This document shows, piece after piece, positions 14,943 through 23,123 of a stretch of DNA of 32,351 bases. This DNA comes from an uncultured Planctomycetia bacterium (GTDB lineage Bacteria > Planctomycetota > Phycisphaerae > Phycisphaerales > SM1A02), in the NCBI GenBank assembly GCA_937871505.1, contig CALMPF010000048.1, positions 1 to 32,351 on the forward strand. Direction: 5' to 3'. Numbering within the stretch: position 1 is the stretch's first letter; every line of letters starts with the position of its first letter. The notes under the pieces were generated by a model. It did not search any database, was not told the DNA's origin, and saw only the letters and a list, made by a program, of their open reading frames with translations. The position numbers and the translations under genes are program-made.

Positions 14943-16382
14943 GTGACCCATCTGCCCCTGACAGCCGCCGAGGAGTCCGCCGACATCGCCATCGTCGGCG
15001 CCGGGGCGGCGGGGCTCTTCGCGGCGATCTGGGCGGGGCGCGCCGCAGGGGGCGCCGACGGCGCGGCGCCCCGCATCGTCGCGCTCGACGGCGCGAGGAG
15101 GCTCGGCGCGAAGATCCTCGTCGCGGGGGGCGGTCGCTGCAACGTGACCCACTTCGCCGTTGACGAGCGCGACTTCTCAGGCTCGGCGCCCGCCGCGATC
15201 CGCCGCGTCCTGCGGCGCTTCCCCATCGAGCGGACGATCGCGTTCTTCGAATCGGAAGGCGTCCCGCTCAAGCGCGAGCCCACGGGGAAGCTCTTTCCCG
15301 CGAGCGACTCGGCGCGGAGCGTGCTCGACGCCCTCCTCGCTGCGGCGGAGCGCGCCCGGGTGCAGATCCGACATCCGTGGCGCGTCGAGTCGATACGCCG
15401 GCTCGCGATCGACGATGCGGAACGTGCGTCCGAGCAGCCGGGGCCTCCGCGCGGAGAGCCCGAAGCTCGGGCGCCTGCCGCGGTTCGCCGCCGTCGCCTC
15501 CGTGCCGATCTCCGCCCCGTCTTTCGCCTCCGCGCCGAGGATGGTCGCACGCTGCTCGCGCAGCGCGTGATCCTCGCCACCGGCGGTCGCTCGCTCCCCA
15601 AGTCCGGCTCCGACGGTCATGGGCTGGAGATGGCCCGGGCGCTCGGGCACTCGATCACGCCGCACGTCTTCCCGGCGCTGGTGCCGCTGCTCCTCCCTGA
15701 GGGGCACTTCATCCGGTCGCTCTCCGGCATCGCCACCGAGGCGATCGTCGAGGTGCGCGACGACTCCGGCCGGCGCGTGGCTTCGTCGCGCGGAAGCGTG
15801 CTCTGCGCCCACTTCGGTCTCAGCGGCCCGGCGATCCTCGACATCTCCCGGCACCTGACCGCGGCGCGGCTGGTCAGCCCCGGAGCGCCAGCGCAGGGGA
15901 GTTCCGCAGCGAGTCCAGCGGGGGGACGAGCCGCGCGGCTGACCATCAACTGGATGCCGTGGACGACGCTCGAAGCGCTCGACGAGTCGCTCCGCGGCGG
16001 CATCGTCGATTCCTCCAGGACGCTCGGTCAGCTTTTCCGCCGCAGCCTCCCCGAGCGGCTTGCCGATGCGCTGGCGATGCAGTGCGGCCTGGACCGCGAC
16101 CGCTCGCTTCGCCAGCTCTCGCGCGAGGAGCGCCGCCGCGTGGCGACGATCGCGTGCGCGCTGCCGCTCCCGATCGAAGGCGATCGCGGCTGGACGCACG
16201 CCGAGGTCACGGCAGGGGGCGTCCCGCTGGCCGAGGTCGACGTCGGAACGATGGCGTCGCGCCTCGTGGACGGCCTCTTCCTCTGCGGCGAGATCCTCGA
16301 TGTCGACGGTCGGATCGGCGGCTTCAACTTCCAGTGGGCCTGGGCGAGCGGCTTCGTCGCCGGAACCGCGGCAGCCTCGTGA
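14943..16382 (+). CDS. HI0933/BaiN-family FAD-dependent flavoprotein
   Basis: The 479-aa protein starts at GTG 14943, six bp after the M14 stop, and belongs to the HI0933-like (YhiN/BaiN) flavoproteins. The FAD dinucleotide-binding motif IVGAGAAGL is at 17-25, the family hallmark GGGRCNVTH at 62-70, a second FAD motif ATGGRSLPK at 212-220, and the C-terminal GEILDVDGRIGGFNFQWAWASG near 449-470. The family is poorly characterised; BaiN members reduce bile-acid intermediates, and most are simply called aminoacetone oxidase-like or NAD(P)/FAD oxidoreductases. An Arg/Pro/Ala-rich insert of about 30 residues (160-192) and another Ala/Gly-rich one in the second half lengthen it relative to the usual 400 or so residues. 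It is cytoplasmic and probably read from the M14 transcript by proximity, without an obvious functional link. Confidence 0.92.
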   Translation: MTHLPLTAAEESADIAIVGAGAAGLFAAIWAGRAAGGADGAAPRIVALDGARRLGAKILVAGGGRCNVTHFAVDERDFSGSAPAAIRRVLRRFPIERTIAFFESEGVPLKREPTGKLFPASDSARSVLDALLAAAERARVQIRHPWRVESIRRLAIDDAERASEQPGPPRGEPEARAPAAVRRRRLRADLRPVFRLRAEDGRTLLAQRVILATGGRSLPKSGSDGHGLEMARALGHSITPHVFPALVPLLLPEGHFIRSLSGIATEAIVEVRDDSGRRVASSRGSVLCAHFGLSGPAILDISRHLTAARLVSPGAPAQGSSAASPAGGRAARLTINWMPWTTLEALDESLRGGIVDSSRTLGQLFRRSLPERLADALAMQCGLDRDRSLRQLSREERRRVATIACALPLPIEGDRGWTHAEVTAGGVPLAEVDVGTMASRLVDGLFLCGEILDVDGRIGGFNFQWAWASGFVAGTAAAS

Positions 16383-16431
16383 CGCCGCGCGGAGCCCGGT
16401 GTGCTTCCGCAGGGGGCGCGCCGAACGGCCA

Positions 16432-16446
16432 CCTTCGACGCGAAGG
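16432..16446. terminator. Small inverted repeat between convergent genes
   Basis: CCTTCG-ACG-CGAAGG lies 50 bp after the flavoprotein stop and 117 bp after the end of the convergent OmpA-like gene. It is short and lacks a T tract, so a shared terminator role is only possible. Confidence 0.25.
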
Positions 16447-16562
16447 CTGCCCGTGCGGTGGTCCGTTCGATCTCCGCCGCGGCGCGTCGGCGGTCCTCCG
16501 TCGCCACCGCGCGCCTGCTCGACCGCAGTCGCGTGACGGCGGCAGCGCGACGGCGACGAGCG

Positions 16563-17444
16563 TCACTTCACCGGCTCGTCATCGACGGGTCGCGGACGGG
16601 CGGGTGCAGGCGCCGATGCCGCGCGGCCGCCGGCCGAGGGGCCCGACGGGGGAGCGTCGAACGAGCCCGATGCAGGAACGAGGAAGACCTCGACGCGGCG
16701 GTTCTCCGCAGCGCCGCGCGGACCGTTGGGAACCAGGGGCCGGAACTCGCCGAAGCCGGCGACCTGAACCCGCCCCGGCAAGATGCCGTCGCGAACCAGG
16801 GCGTCGCGCACCGAGATCGCCCGGTGGGCGGAGAGATGCACGTTGGTCGGGTGCTTCGCCCGGGTCTCGGGGCGGCCGATGGGCACGTTGTCCGTGTGTC
16901 CGAGGACGATGATCTCGAAGGAGCTGGCCTCGGGCGAGTTGAGGATCGGCGCGAGCTGCCTGATGAGCTGGGCGGCGTTGCTCCGCAGCGTCGCCTCGCC
17001 GAGGTCGAAGGTGAAGTCGGCGTTGAAGCGGAGCATCCCGCGCTTGGGATCGAACGTCACCAGATCGCCGTACATGCTCGCGAGCCGCGCGAGCTCCCGG
17101 TTGAGCGCCTCGGGCAGCGGCGAGATGTTGAGCGCTTCGAGGCGCCGCAGCAGCGCCTGATAGTCCTGCCGAAGCCGCTCGAGGTCGCCGCCCTGTCCAT
17201 CGCGGAAGGACTCGAGGGCACGAAGGTCCTCGGCCGCCCGGGAGAGCTGGCTCCGCAGGGCGCCCTCGTTCGCGCGGAGGCTCTCGAGATCCGACTGACA
17301 GGAGAGAAGGCTCTGCTCCTGCGCTCGATACGCCGTGAGCAGGTCGTCGTACTGGTTCTGCGGCACGCACCCCGCGGCCGCGAGGAAGCTGGAACCGGCG
17401 AGTAGCCACGCAACGGGGGCGGAGATTCGGAAGCGGCGACGCAT
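16563..17444 (-). CDS. OmpA-family peptidoglycan-associated lipoprotein
   Basis: The 293-aa protein starts at ATG 17444 and has a lipoprotein signal with lipobox AAGC (Cys26). Residues 30-105 are heptad-rich and probably coiled coil. Residues about 128-256 form an OmpA-like domain: FDLGEATLR, LGHTDNVPIG (181-190), NVHLSAHRAISVRDAL (201-216) and the closing ENRRVEVFL (247-255). These contain the Asp185 and Arg side chains that grip diaminopimelate in Pal/OmpA/MotB domains. The C-terminus is a Pro/Ala-rich tail of about 37 residues. It should tether the outer or inner membrane to peptidoglycan; the coiled coil plus OmpA layout also occurs in MotB-like and Pal-like proteins, but no beta barrel is present. 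The gene is divergent from the amidohydrolase and a 13-bp repeat array sits in its upstream region. Confidence 0.92.
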   Translation of the reverse strand: MRRRFRISAPVAWLLAGSSFLAAAGCVPQNQYDDLLTAYRAQEQSLLSCQSDLESLRANEGALRSQLSRAAEDLRALESFRDGQGGDLERLRQDYQALLRRLEALNISPLPEALNRELARLASMYGDLVTFDPKRGMLRFNADFTFDLGEATLRSNAAQLIRQLAPILNSPEASSFEIIVLGHTDNVPIGRPETRAKHPTNVHLSAHRAISVRDALVRDGILPGRVQVAGFGEFRPLVPNGPRGAAENRRVEVFLVPASGSFDAPPSGPSAGGRAASAPAPARPRPVDDEPVK

Positions 17445-18026
17445 GCGGAGGTCCTTGTACCGTGAGGTCGGCGTGCTGAGGAAGGTGAAGCCAGAAGGTG
17501 AAGCCAAAAGGTGAAGCCAGAAGGTGAAGCCAGTCGCTGAAACCAGAACGAGAAGCCGGAGCGACGAGCCAGACGGGAGAGCGGGTCCGTGATGTCGGCC
17601 ACTTCGTCCAACTGGGTGGGCCGGCTGGGCCGGCCAATTGGGCGGGCGACACCGGTCGATCGAGATGGGACCGCGGGCCGGGACCGACTGCCGGGGACGA
17701 CTCAGGCCGGCGGCCGTCCATCGTGCGCCGCTGGATCTCACGATCGCCGATGTCCGACCTTCTATCGGCTGTTTCGGGGGGCGGCGCGTTGCCGAACCCC
17801 GACGAAACCACCGCTGGCGTGCGCCCGTGGGCGGCGCCAAAGGCGCTCCAACTTCAAGGTCGTACTCTACGGTCTTTCCTGTGAACCCGCCCGGCTCGCC
17901 GACGCTGGGGCGGCGAGCTTCGGCGGCGGTGGGCGAAGGAGGTACGGGCGCCCAGCCGTCGTTCTTCGACGCCGCCGACGCCGGAACATGGCGCCGGCTC
18001 CGCTCCTCCGAGGACCGCCCCGAAGC
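17445..18026. other. 582-bp divergent intergenic region with tandem repeats
   Basis: It separates the OmpA-like gene from the divergent amidohydrolase, so both promoters are here. No convincing ORF is present. It contains the 13-bp array at 17481-17571. At 17608-17643 a short 9-bp-periodic stretch (GGCCGGCTG, GGCCGGCCA, ATTGGGCGG) resembles the array near 21.8 kb. Confidence 0.65.
17481..17571. repeat. 13-bp tandem repeat array upstream of the OmpA-like gene
   Basis: Seven contiguous units run at exact 13-bp spacing. Units 1, 2 and 4 are GAAGGTGAAGCCA, unit 3 differs at one base, and units 5-7 decay progressively towards the amidohydrolase side. The array begins 36 bp upstream of the OmpA-like start codon, so on the minus strand it may overlap the promoter or 5' leader. 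Homogeneity at one end and decay at the other suggest recent slippage. Confidence 0.9.
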
Positions 18027-19616
18027 ATGTCCCGACGCCTCCTGATCGCCCCGCTGATCGCCGACGGCGATGCCTGCGCACACGTCCCCGGGGCGCTCCT
18101 CGTCGAGGACGGCCGCGTCGTCGGCGCGGGGAGCCCGGCCTCGATCGGCGAGGTGACGGACGCTGAGCGGATCGAGCTTCCGGCTGCGGCGCTGGTTCCG
18201 GCGCTGGTGAATGCCCACGCCCACCTTGATCTCTCGCATCTGGGCGCACATCTGGTCGCGCATCCGGGTGGCCCAGTGGGTGGCCCAGTCGGTGGCCCAG
18301 TGGGTGGCCCAGCGGGCGGCCAAGCGGGCGGCCAAGTGGGCGGTCAAGTGGGCGGTCAAGTGGGCGGTCAAGTCGGTGACCATCGGACTCGCGAGCCGGA
18401 GGGCCGTCGCAGCCCCGCGCTGCGCCTGCACCGTCAATCAGGCGCGGCGGCGCGAGGGGGCGCCGAGAGCGCTCCGGCTCCCGCTCCGAGGCCCTCCGAA
18501 GTCGAGCGCGGTCGCCGGCCGGTCGACTTCATCGCATGGGCCGGGGCGATCCGGCGCGGCCGCGCGACGACGCCGGAGGCGATCGCCGCGAGCGTCGATC
18601 GCGGCATCGAGCTCTCGATCGCAGGGGGCGTCGCGGCGATCGGCGACATCGCCGGCGGCGCGAGCCTGGTGCCATACGAGCGTCTCCGCCGTTCGCCGCT
18701 TGCAGGCCTCTCGTTTGTCGAGTTCTTCGGCCTCGGCGACCGGCAGGCGCGGACGATCGCGGCGATGGAAGCGCTGGCCGAGGCCGCCCGCGCAGAGGGC
18801 CGTTCCGGCGCCGCGCGCGAGCGGAGCGGGGCGGCTGCCGCAGCGTCGACCGGCCCGCCGCGCGTCCGGCTCGGCGTCCAGCCCCACGCGCCCTACTCGT
18901 GCGGTCCGCTCGTCTACGAGGCCGCGGCGAGGCTCGTCGAACGCGGGCGCAGCGCCGGCTTCGCGATGGCGACCCACCTCGCCGAGACGCAGGCGGAGCT
19001 TCGCTTCGCCCGGGAGTGCACCGGCCCGTTTCGCACCATGCTCGAGTCGTTCGGCCTCTGGCACGATGCGATCGAGCCGCTCGGAGCGCATCCTCTCGAA
19101 GCGCTCGCTGCAAGCCTCGCCCGCGGACGATCGCTCCTCGTGCACCTGAACTGCATCGATTCGCGGCACGTCGGGCTGATCGCCGAGCTGGGTCTCGCGG
19201 TCGCCTACTGCCCGCGGGCGAGCGCGTTCTTCGGGCACCCCGAGGCCGGCGCGTCGGCGCACCGCTATCTCGAGCTGCTCGAGGCGGGCGTCCCCGTCGC
19301 GCTGGGAACCGATGGGCTCCCAGCGCTCGATCGCGATGACCGGCTCTCGCCGCTCGACGACATGCGACTGCTCCTGCGGCGCGACGGTGCCGATCCCTTC
19401 ACGCTCCTGCGCATGGCGACGACCAACGGCGCGATCGCGCTGGGGCTCGACCCGGCGCCGTTCTCGTTCCGGCCCGGTGCGGCGATCGAAGGCGTCCTCG
19501 CGCTCCCGCTGCCCGCAGCCGCAGGCCTCGCCGCAAGCGCCGCAGGACTGCTTGCGGCCGCGATCGGCCGCGAAGCTCCTCCCGGGGCGATCCCGCGAGC
19601 GATCTGGCGCGCGTGA
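18027..19616 (+). CDS. Amidohydrolase-superfamily deaminase-like enzyme with repeat insert
   Basis: The 529-aa protein (ATG 18027) is a cytoplasmic metal-dependent hydrolase of the ATZ/TRZ-like or aminofutalosine-deaminase-like group. Metal and catalytic motifs are H64/H66 (NAHAHLD), H287 (GVQPHAPYS), H317 (ATHLAETQAE) and D429 (LGTDG), plus VAYCPRASAFFGH, which is typical of this branch. Some relatives deaminate aminofutalosine in menaquinone synthesis or other amino-purines and -pyrimidines; no mqn genes lie nearby, so the substrate is open. Unusually, residues 81-116 are nine in-frame Gly-Gly-Pro/Gln-Val/Ala tetrapeptides encoded by a 12-bp tandem array, followed by an Arg/Ala/Pro-rich stretch to about 165. 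This insert lies after the HxH strand and probably forms a surface loop. The last codons and the stop lie inside another 14-bp array. Confidence 0.87.
   Translation: MSRRLLIAPLIADGDACAHVPGALLVEDGRVVGAGSPASIGEVTDAERIELPAAALVPALVNAHAHLDLSHLGAHLVAHPGGPVGGPVGGPVGGPAGGQAGGQVGGQVGGQVGGQVGDHRTREPEGRRSPALRLHRQSGAAARGGAESAPAPAPRPSEVERGRRPVDFIAWAGAIRRGRATTPEAIAASVDRGIELSIAGGVAAIGDIAGGASLVPYERLRRSPLAGLSFVEFFGLGDRQARTIAAMEALAEAARAEGRSGAARERSGAAAAASTGPPRVRLGVQPHAPYSCGPLVYEAAARLVERGRSAGFAMATHLAETQAELRFARECTGPFRTMLESFGLWHDAIEPLGAHPLEALAASLARGRSLLVHLNCIDSRHVGLIAELGLAVAYCPRASAFFGHPEAGASAHRYLELLEAGVPVALGTDGLPALDRDDRLSPLDDMRLLLRRDGADPFTLLRMATTNGAIALGLDPAPFSFRPGAAIEGVLALPLPAAAGLAASAAGLLAAAIGREAPPGAIPRAIWRA
18267..18374 (+). 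repeat. In-frame 12-bp tandem repeat inside the amidohydrolase gene
   Basis: Nine exact-length 12-bp units grade from GGTGGCCCAGTG to GGCGGTCAAGTG. They encode GGPV then GGQV tetrapeptides without breaking the frame. Because the unit is four codons, copy-number change would alter loop length without a frameshift. Confidence 0.95.
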
Positions 19617-19764
19617 TCCGGTCCGAGCGAGCTGGTCCGAGCGAGCTGGTTCGAGCGAACTGGTCCGAGCGAGCTGGTTCGAGCGAGCTGGTTCGAGCGA
19701 ACTGGCGCGAGTGAACTGGCGCGCGTGAACCGGTGCGAGCGAGCCGGCGTGAGCGATCTGGCGG
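19601..19764. repeat. 14-bp tandem repeat array overlapping a stop codon
   Basis: At least eleven 14-bp units with consensus GAGCTGGTYCGAGC run at exact spacing from 19601. The first unit encodes the last residues of the amidohydrolase, its TGA falls at the first/second unit junction, and the array continues into the spacer before ugd. Middle units (19629-19698) are the most alike and the flanks are degenerate. Confidence 0.93.
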
Positions 19765-19882
19765 CGGCGCGCCGTGTCGTGCACTCCCGCCCCTTCAGCG
19801 CTCCTGAGAGCGCGTTCGCCGGCTGCGGCCGGGACGATCGCCCGATCGCCTCCGGTCGGCCCGCGGCGCGACGAGCCCGCCG

Positions 19883-19888
19883 TACACT
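19883..19888 (+). promoter_or_regulatory. Possible -10 box close to the ugd start
   Basis: TACACT lies 9 bp before the ugd ATG, so a transcript from it would have almost no leader. No Shine-Dalgarno sequence is visible. No -35 match is visible either. Confidence 0.35.
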
Positions 19889-19897
19889 CCCGCCCTT

Positions 19898-21232
19898 ATG
19901 CACCTGACCATGGTCGGAACGGGCTACGTCGGCCTCGTGACCGGGGCGTGCTTCGCCGAAACCGGCAATCACGTCACCTGTCTTGACGTCGACGCGGGCA
20001 AGATCGAGAAGCTCCGCAACGGCGTGAGCCCGATCTATGAGCCCGGCCTCGAGGAGCTGCTCGAGCGGAACATCGCCGCCGGGCGGCTTCGCTTCACCAC
20101 CGATCGCTGGGAGGCCTATCGCGACGCCGAGGTCATCTTCATCTGCGTCGGGACGCCGCCGGGCGAAGACGGATCCGCCGACCTGAAGTACGTCCTCCAG
20201 GCGGCGGCCGAGATCGCCGAGGCGATCGAGCGGCTGGGCCCGAACCAGAAGCCGAAGCTCGTCGTGGTCAAGAGCACGGTTCCGGTCGGCAGCAGCCACG
20301 CGGTGCGCGACGCGATCCGAGCCCGCACCGGCCATCCGTTCCACATCGGCGACAACCCCGAGTTCCTCAAGGAAGGCGACGCGATCAACGACTTCATGAA
20401 GCCCGACCGGGTCGTCTGCGGCGTCGAGGATGAGCACGCGGCGGAGAGGATGCGCGAGCTGTACGAGCCCTTCGTGCGGCAGGGCAACCCGATCTTCGTG
20501 ATGGACGTGCGCTCGGCCGAGATGGTCAAGTACGCGAGCAACGCGATGCTCGCGTGCAAGATCTCCTTCATCAACGAGATCGCCGGGCTCTGCGAGCGGT
20601 ACGGCGCCAACGTCACCTCGGTCCGCGAGGGCATGTGCGCCGATCGCCGGATCGGCAACCAGTTCCTCTATCCGGGGCTCGGGTACGGCGGATCGTGCTT
20701 TCCGAAGGACACCCAGGCGGTCGTGATGATGGGGCGTGCCGCGCGGTATGAGTGCTCGCTCAACGCCGCCGTCCACGAGGTCAACCAGCGCCAGCGGACG
20801 CACTTCTGGGCGAAGGTCGTCGGCCGGCTCGGCGCCGATCTCCGTGGACGCACGCTCGCCTTCTGGGGCGTCGCCTTCAAGCCCCGCACCGACGACATCC
20901 GCGAGGCGCCCTCGCTCACGCTGATGCACATGGCCCTCGCGGCCGGCGCCGCCGTCCGCGCTTACGACCCGGTCGCGCTGGAGAACCTCGCCGCGGAGAT
21001 GCCCGCAGTCGAGCGCGGCGAGGATCTCTACGGCATCCTCGACGGGGCCGATGGCCTGATCATCTGCACGGAGTGGAACGAGTTCCGCTCGCCGGACTTC
21101 GATGAGATCGCCCGGCGGCTCCGCGGGCGCGTGATCTTCGACGGACGCAATCTCTACAAGCCGCACGTTCCCGCGGAGCATGGCCTCGAATATCACTCGG
21201 TCGGGAGAGCGCCGGCGCTGCCGACGGCGTAG
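19898..21232 (+). CDS. ugd: UDP-glucose 6-dehydrogenase
   Basis: The 444-aa enzyme oxidises UDP-glucose to UDP-glucuronate with two NAD+, supplying precursor for exopolysaccharide or envelope glycans. The N-terminal NAD-binding motif GTGYVGL is at 7-13, followed by YEPGLEELL, the substrate-contact FLKEGDAINDF region (156-166), the catalytic Lys211 in EMVKYASNAM, and the nucleophile Cys267 in YGGSCFPKD (263-271). The C-terminal domain has the UDP-binding AFWGVAFKPRTDDIREAPS. Its length is normal for the family. ATG 19898 gives the standard N-terminus directly before the Rossmann motif. It appears to have its own promoter because a 281-bp spacer separates it from the amidohydrolase. UDP-xylose or GDP-mannose dehydrogenases share the fold, but the motif set favours UDP-glucose. 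Confidence 0.95.
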   Translation: MHLTMVGTGYVGLVTGACFAETGNHVTCLDVDAGKIEKLRNGVSPIYEPGLEELLERNIAAGRLRFTTDRWEAYRDAEVIFICVGTPPGEDGSADLKYVLQAAAEIAEAIERLGPNQKPKLVVVKSTVPVGSSHAVRDAIRARTGHPFHIGDNPEFLKEGDAINDFMKPDRVVCGVEDEHAAERMRELYEPFVRQGNPIFVMDVRSAEMVKYASNAMLACKISFINEIAGLCERYGANVTSVREGMCADRRIGNQFLYPGLGYGGSCFPKDTQAVVMMGRAARYECSLNAAVHEVNQRQRTHFWAKVVGRLGADLRGRTLAFWGVAFKPRTDDIREAPSLTLMHMALAAGAAVRAYDPVALENLAAEMPAVERGEDLYGILDGADGLIICTEWNEFRSPDFDEIARRLRGRVIFDGRNLYKPHVPAEHGLEYHSVGRAPALPTA

Positions 21233-21903
21233 CGCGCCGCAGCACGAGTCGGCCCTGGGGCCCGGCGTTCGATCGTCTGCCGTCAGGCCTCGCCCGGGCG
21301 CGCGCGGCGATTCGCGGCGCCCCCGCGCAGGGAGCGCTCGCGGACGACGTACGAGGACTTCCGGGGGGCGACTTCGCCCCGCGTCCCCCGGCGGCTGCGG
21401 CCTCTTCGAGGGAAGCCGATCTCGCCCGACACCTCTGCGCATGTTCCAGGATCCCCCGGATGCACCAGCTCGCCCGCACTCGCCTCCGATCGCCCGCGCT
21501 CGCCGACGCGCCGGGCGGGCAGGAACTCCTCGGGTGATGCGCGCCCTCGCACTCCAGCGTCCCTTGTCTCCTGCTGCGGCGTCCGGAAGCGGCGTTCTGC
21601 TGCGTCGAAGCTCGCATCTGGTGCTTGATGGCCCGCAGCGGGGCCACCGGCGCCCCATCTGCTTCGCTTCTCCTTGCAGAACATCCGCTTCCGATCGCCT
21701 CGCGACGGACCCAAGGGGCGCTGGAGTGCTCGGCGCGGCCGCGATGGCGCTGTTCGAGCGGATCGAGCGGGTCGGGTTGATCGGGCTGGCCGGGCTGGTG
21801 ACGCTCGTCGAGCTGGTCAAGCCGGCCGAACTGGTCAAGTCGTTCAAGCCAGGTGGCGCCGGTCGGACCGGTGGCACTGGTCGATACACGCCCGAGCGAC
21901 CCG
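21233..21903. other. 671-bp region without a supported gene
   Basis: ORFs crossing this stretch are Arg/Ser/Pro-rich and look like composition artefacts. The right-hand part (21747-21881) is a 9-bp-periodic array running up to the FHA gene. A 62-codon ORF (ATG 21744) exists through that array but is explained by the period. No RNA gene is recognised. Confidence 0.6.
21747..21881. repeat. Degenerate 9-bp tandem array upstream of the FHA gene
   Basis: Fifteen 9-bp units in constant register share a loose consensus GAGCTGGTC (examples GGGCTGGCC, GAGCTGGTC, GAACTGGTC). The array ends 22 bp before the FHA start codon. The core matches that of the 14-bp array at 19.6 kb. Confidence 0.8.
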
Positions 21904-22851
21904 ATGGCAACCCTTCTGCTCTCTCGATTTGACGGCACGGTGATCCGCCGGATCGACCTCTCGGAGCGGCGCACGCTCTCGATCGGGCGATCGCCGCGGT
22001 GCGACCTCGAGATTCCGGCGCCTTCGGTGAGCCGCCGACACGCGGTGCTCTTCCGCCACGCCGGCGGCTGGAGGCTGACGGACACCGGGTCCCGCCGAGG
22101 GATCGAGTGCGAGCGCGGCGCGCTCCGCGCGGTCGATCTCGACGCGGAGTCGTGGTGCCGGATCGGTCCGGCCTTCCTCTGGTTCGATCCAGGCGGCGCT
22201 GCACCGCCGGCGCCGCGGATGCCCGATGCCGAAGAGAGTCACCTCCTCTGGCGCCCGGATGACGCCGTCGGGCCGGTGCTCTCGGTCTTCGGACCAACCG
22301 GACGACCGATTCGCCGCGTCGCCGTCGCCCAGCACGAAGGGCTCGTCATCGGCTCCTCGCCTGAGTGCGACGTGGCCATTCGCGATCCGGGGCTGGCACC
22401 GATCCACGCGGTCGTCGTCAGCGAGCGGGCGCGCTGGTCGATCGTTGCGGGCGATGGCGAGACCGCGCTGGTCGTCGATGGGCGACAGTGCCGCCGCAGC
22501 GCCCTCCATGGCGGCCTCCTGCTCGCCGCCGGTGCGCATCAGGTGGTCTTCTCCGGTCGCATTCTCCGCCCAGCGGAGGTCTCGGAGGCGACGCAGGGCC
22601 CGGAATCGCTCGACGCGCTCAGCGACACCGATGCCCCGGAGCCGCGCGATGCGGGCGAGGCGCGCGGCGCTCACGACGACGCTCGATCGCTCGCCCACGC
22701 CGACGTGGAGGCCGGCGAGCGGGCGGACCGGGAGCGCGAGACCGGGCAGCGCCCGCCGAGGCGGCGCCCGGAGCGCCCGGCGGAAGGGGGCTCCATCGAG
22801 CGCGCCGTCTCAGCGTTCCTTGAAGATCCCGATCCGCGACGCTCGGAGTGA
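21904..22851 (+). CDS. Protein with two FHA domains, the second degenerate
   Basis: The 315-aa protein (ATG 21904) contains two forkhead-associated domains, modules that bind phosphothreonine peptides. The first (about 5-95) has the full signature IGRSPRCDLEIPAPSVSRRHA (27-47), with the Gly-Arg and Ser-Arg-x-His elements that read phosphothreonine. The second (about 125-220) keeps the fold (IGSSPECDVAIRDP, PIHAVVV, LVVDG) but GR is GS and the Ser of SxxH is Ala, so it probably cannot bind phosphate in the normal way. The C-terminus (230-315) is charged, disordered and Arg/Glu/Ala-rich. No signal peptide or membrane helix is evident, so it is cytoplasmic. Upstream sequence lacks a clear Shine-Dalgarno and carries a 9-bp array. 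No kinase or phosphatase gene lies beside it, so partners are unknown. Confidence 0.87.
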   Translation: MATLLLSRFDGTVIRRIDLSERRTLSIGRSPRCDLEIPAPSVSRRHAVLFRHAGGWRLTDTGSRRGIECERGALRAVDLDAESWCRIGPAFLWFDPGGAAPPAPRMPDAEESHLLWRPDDAVGPVLSVFGPTGRPIRRVAVAQHEGLVIGSSPECDVAIRDPGLAPIHAVVVSERARWSIVAGDGETALVVDGRQCRRSALHGGLLLAAGAHQVVFSGRILRPAEVSEATQGPESLDALSDTDAPEPRDAGEARGAHDDARSLAHADVEAGERADRERETGQRPPRRRPERPAEGGSIERAVSAFLEDPDPRRSE

Positions 22852-23123
22852 CGGCGAGGCGGACCCGCCGCAGTACGCCGGGCGCCTCTTCGCGTCGGCG
22901 GCGAAGTCCTCCCGTCATGGGATGCGCGGCGCTTCGGTCGAGCGCGGCGAGGAAGGAACCCCGACGCGGTTCCCAACGGATGGAAGGGCGTCGGCGACCG
23001 ACGCCCGCGGTCGCCAGCTTGCATCGGGCTGGGGTGTTCGCGCATCATGCTCTCCGGGCCGCCGTGCGAAGGCGGGGCGGCCGGCCAATGCGCGGTGCCT
23101 CGCCCAGCCCGCCGGAGCTTCCC

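Noticed and set aside
16563..18437. A 624-codon frame leading into the OmpA-like protein
   Set aside because: The upstream part reads repeat DNA (HLTA and FTFWLHL type strings). ATG 17444 gives a clean lipoprotein signal.
21744..21932. 62-codon hydrophobic ORF just before the FHA gene
   Set aside because: Its pattern is explained by the 9-bp tandem tract, which keeps every frame open. No ribosome site is evident.
19265..22297. 1010-codon minus-strand ORF
   Set aside because: It runs antisense to ugd and the amidohydrolase, and its composition is a GC-skewed shadow.
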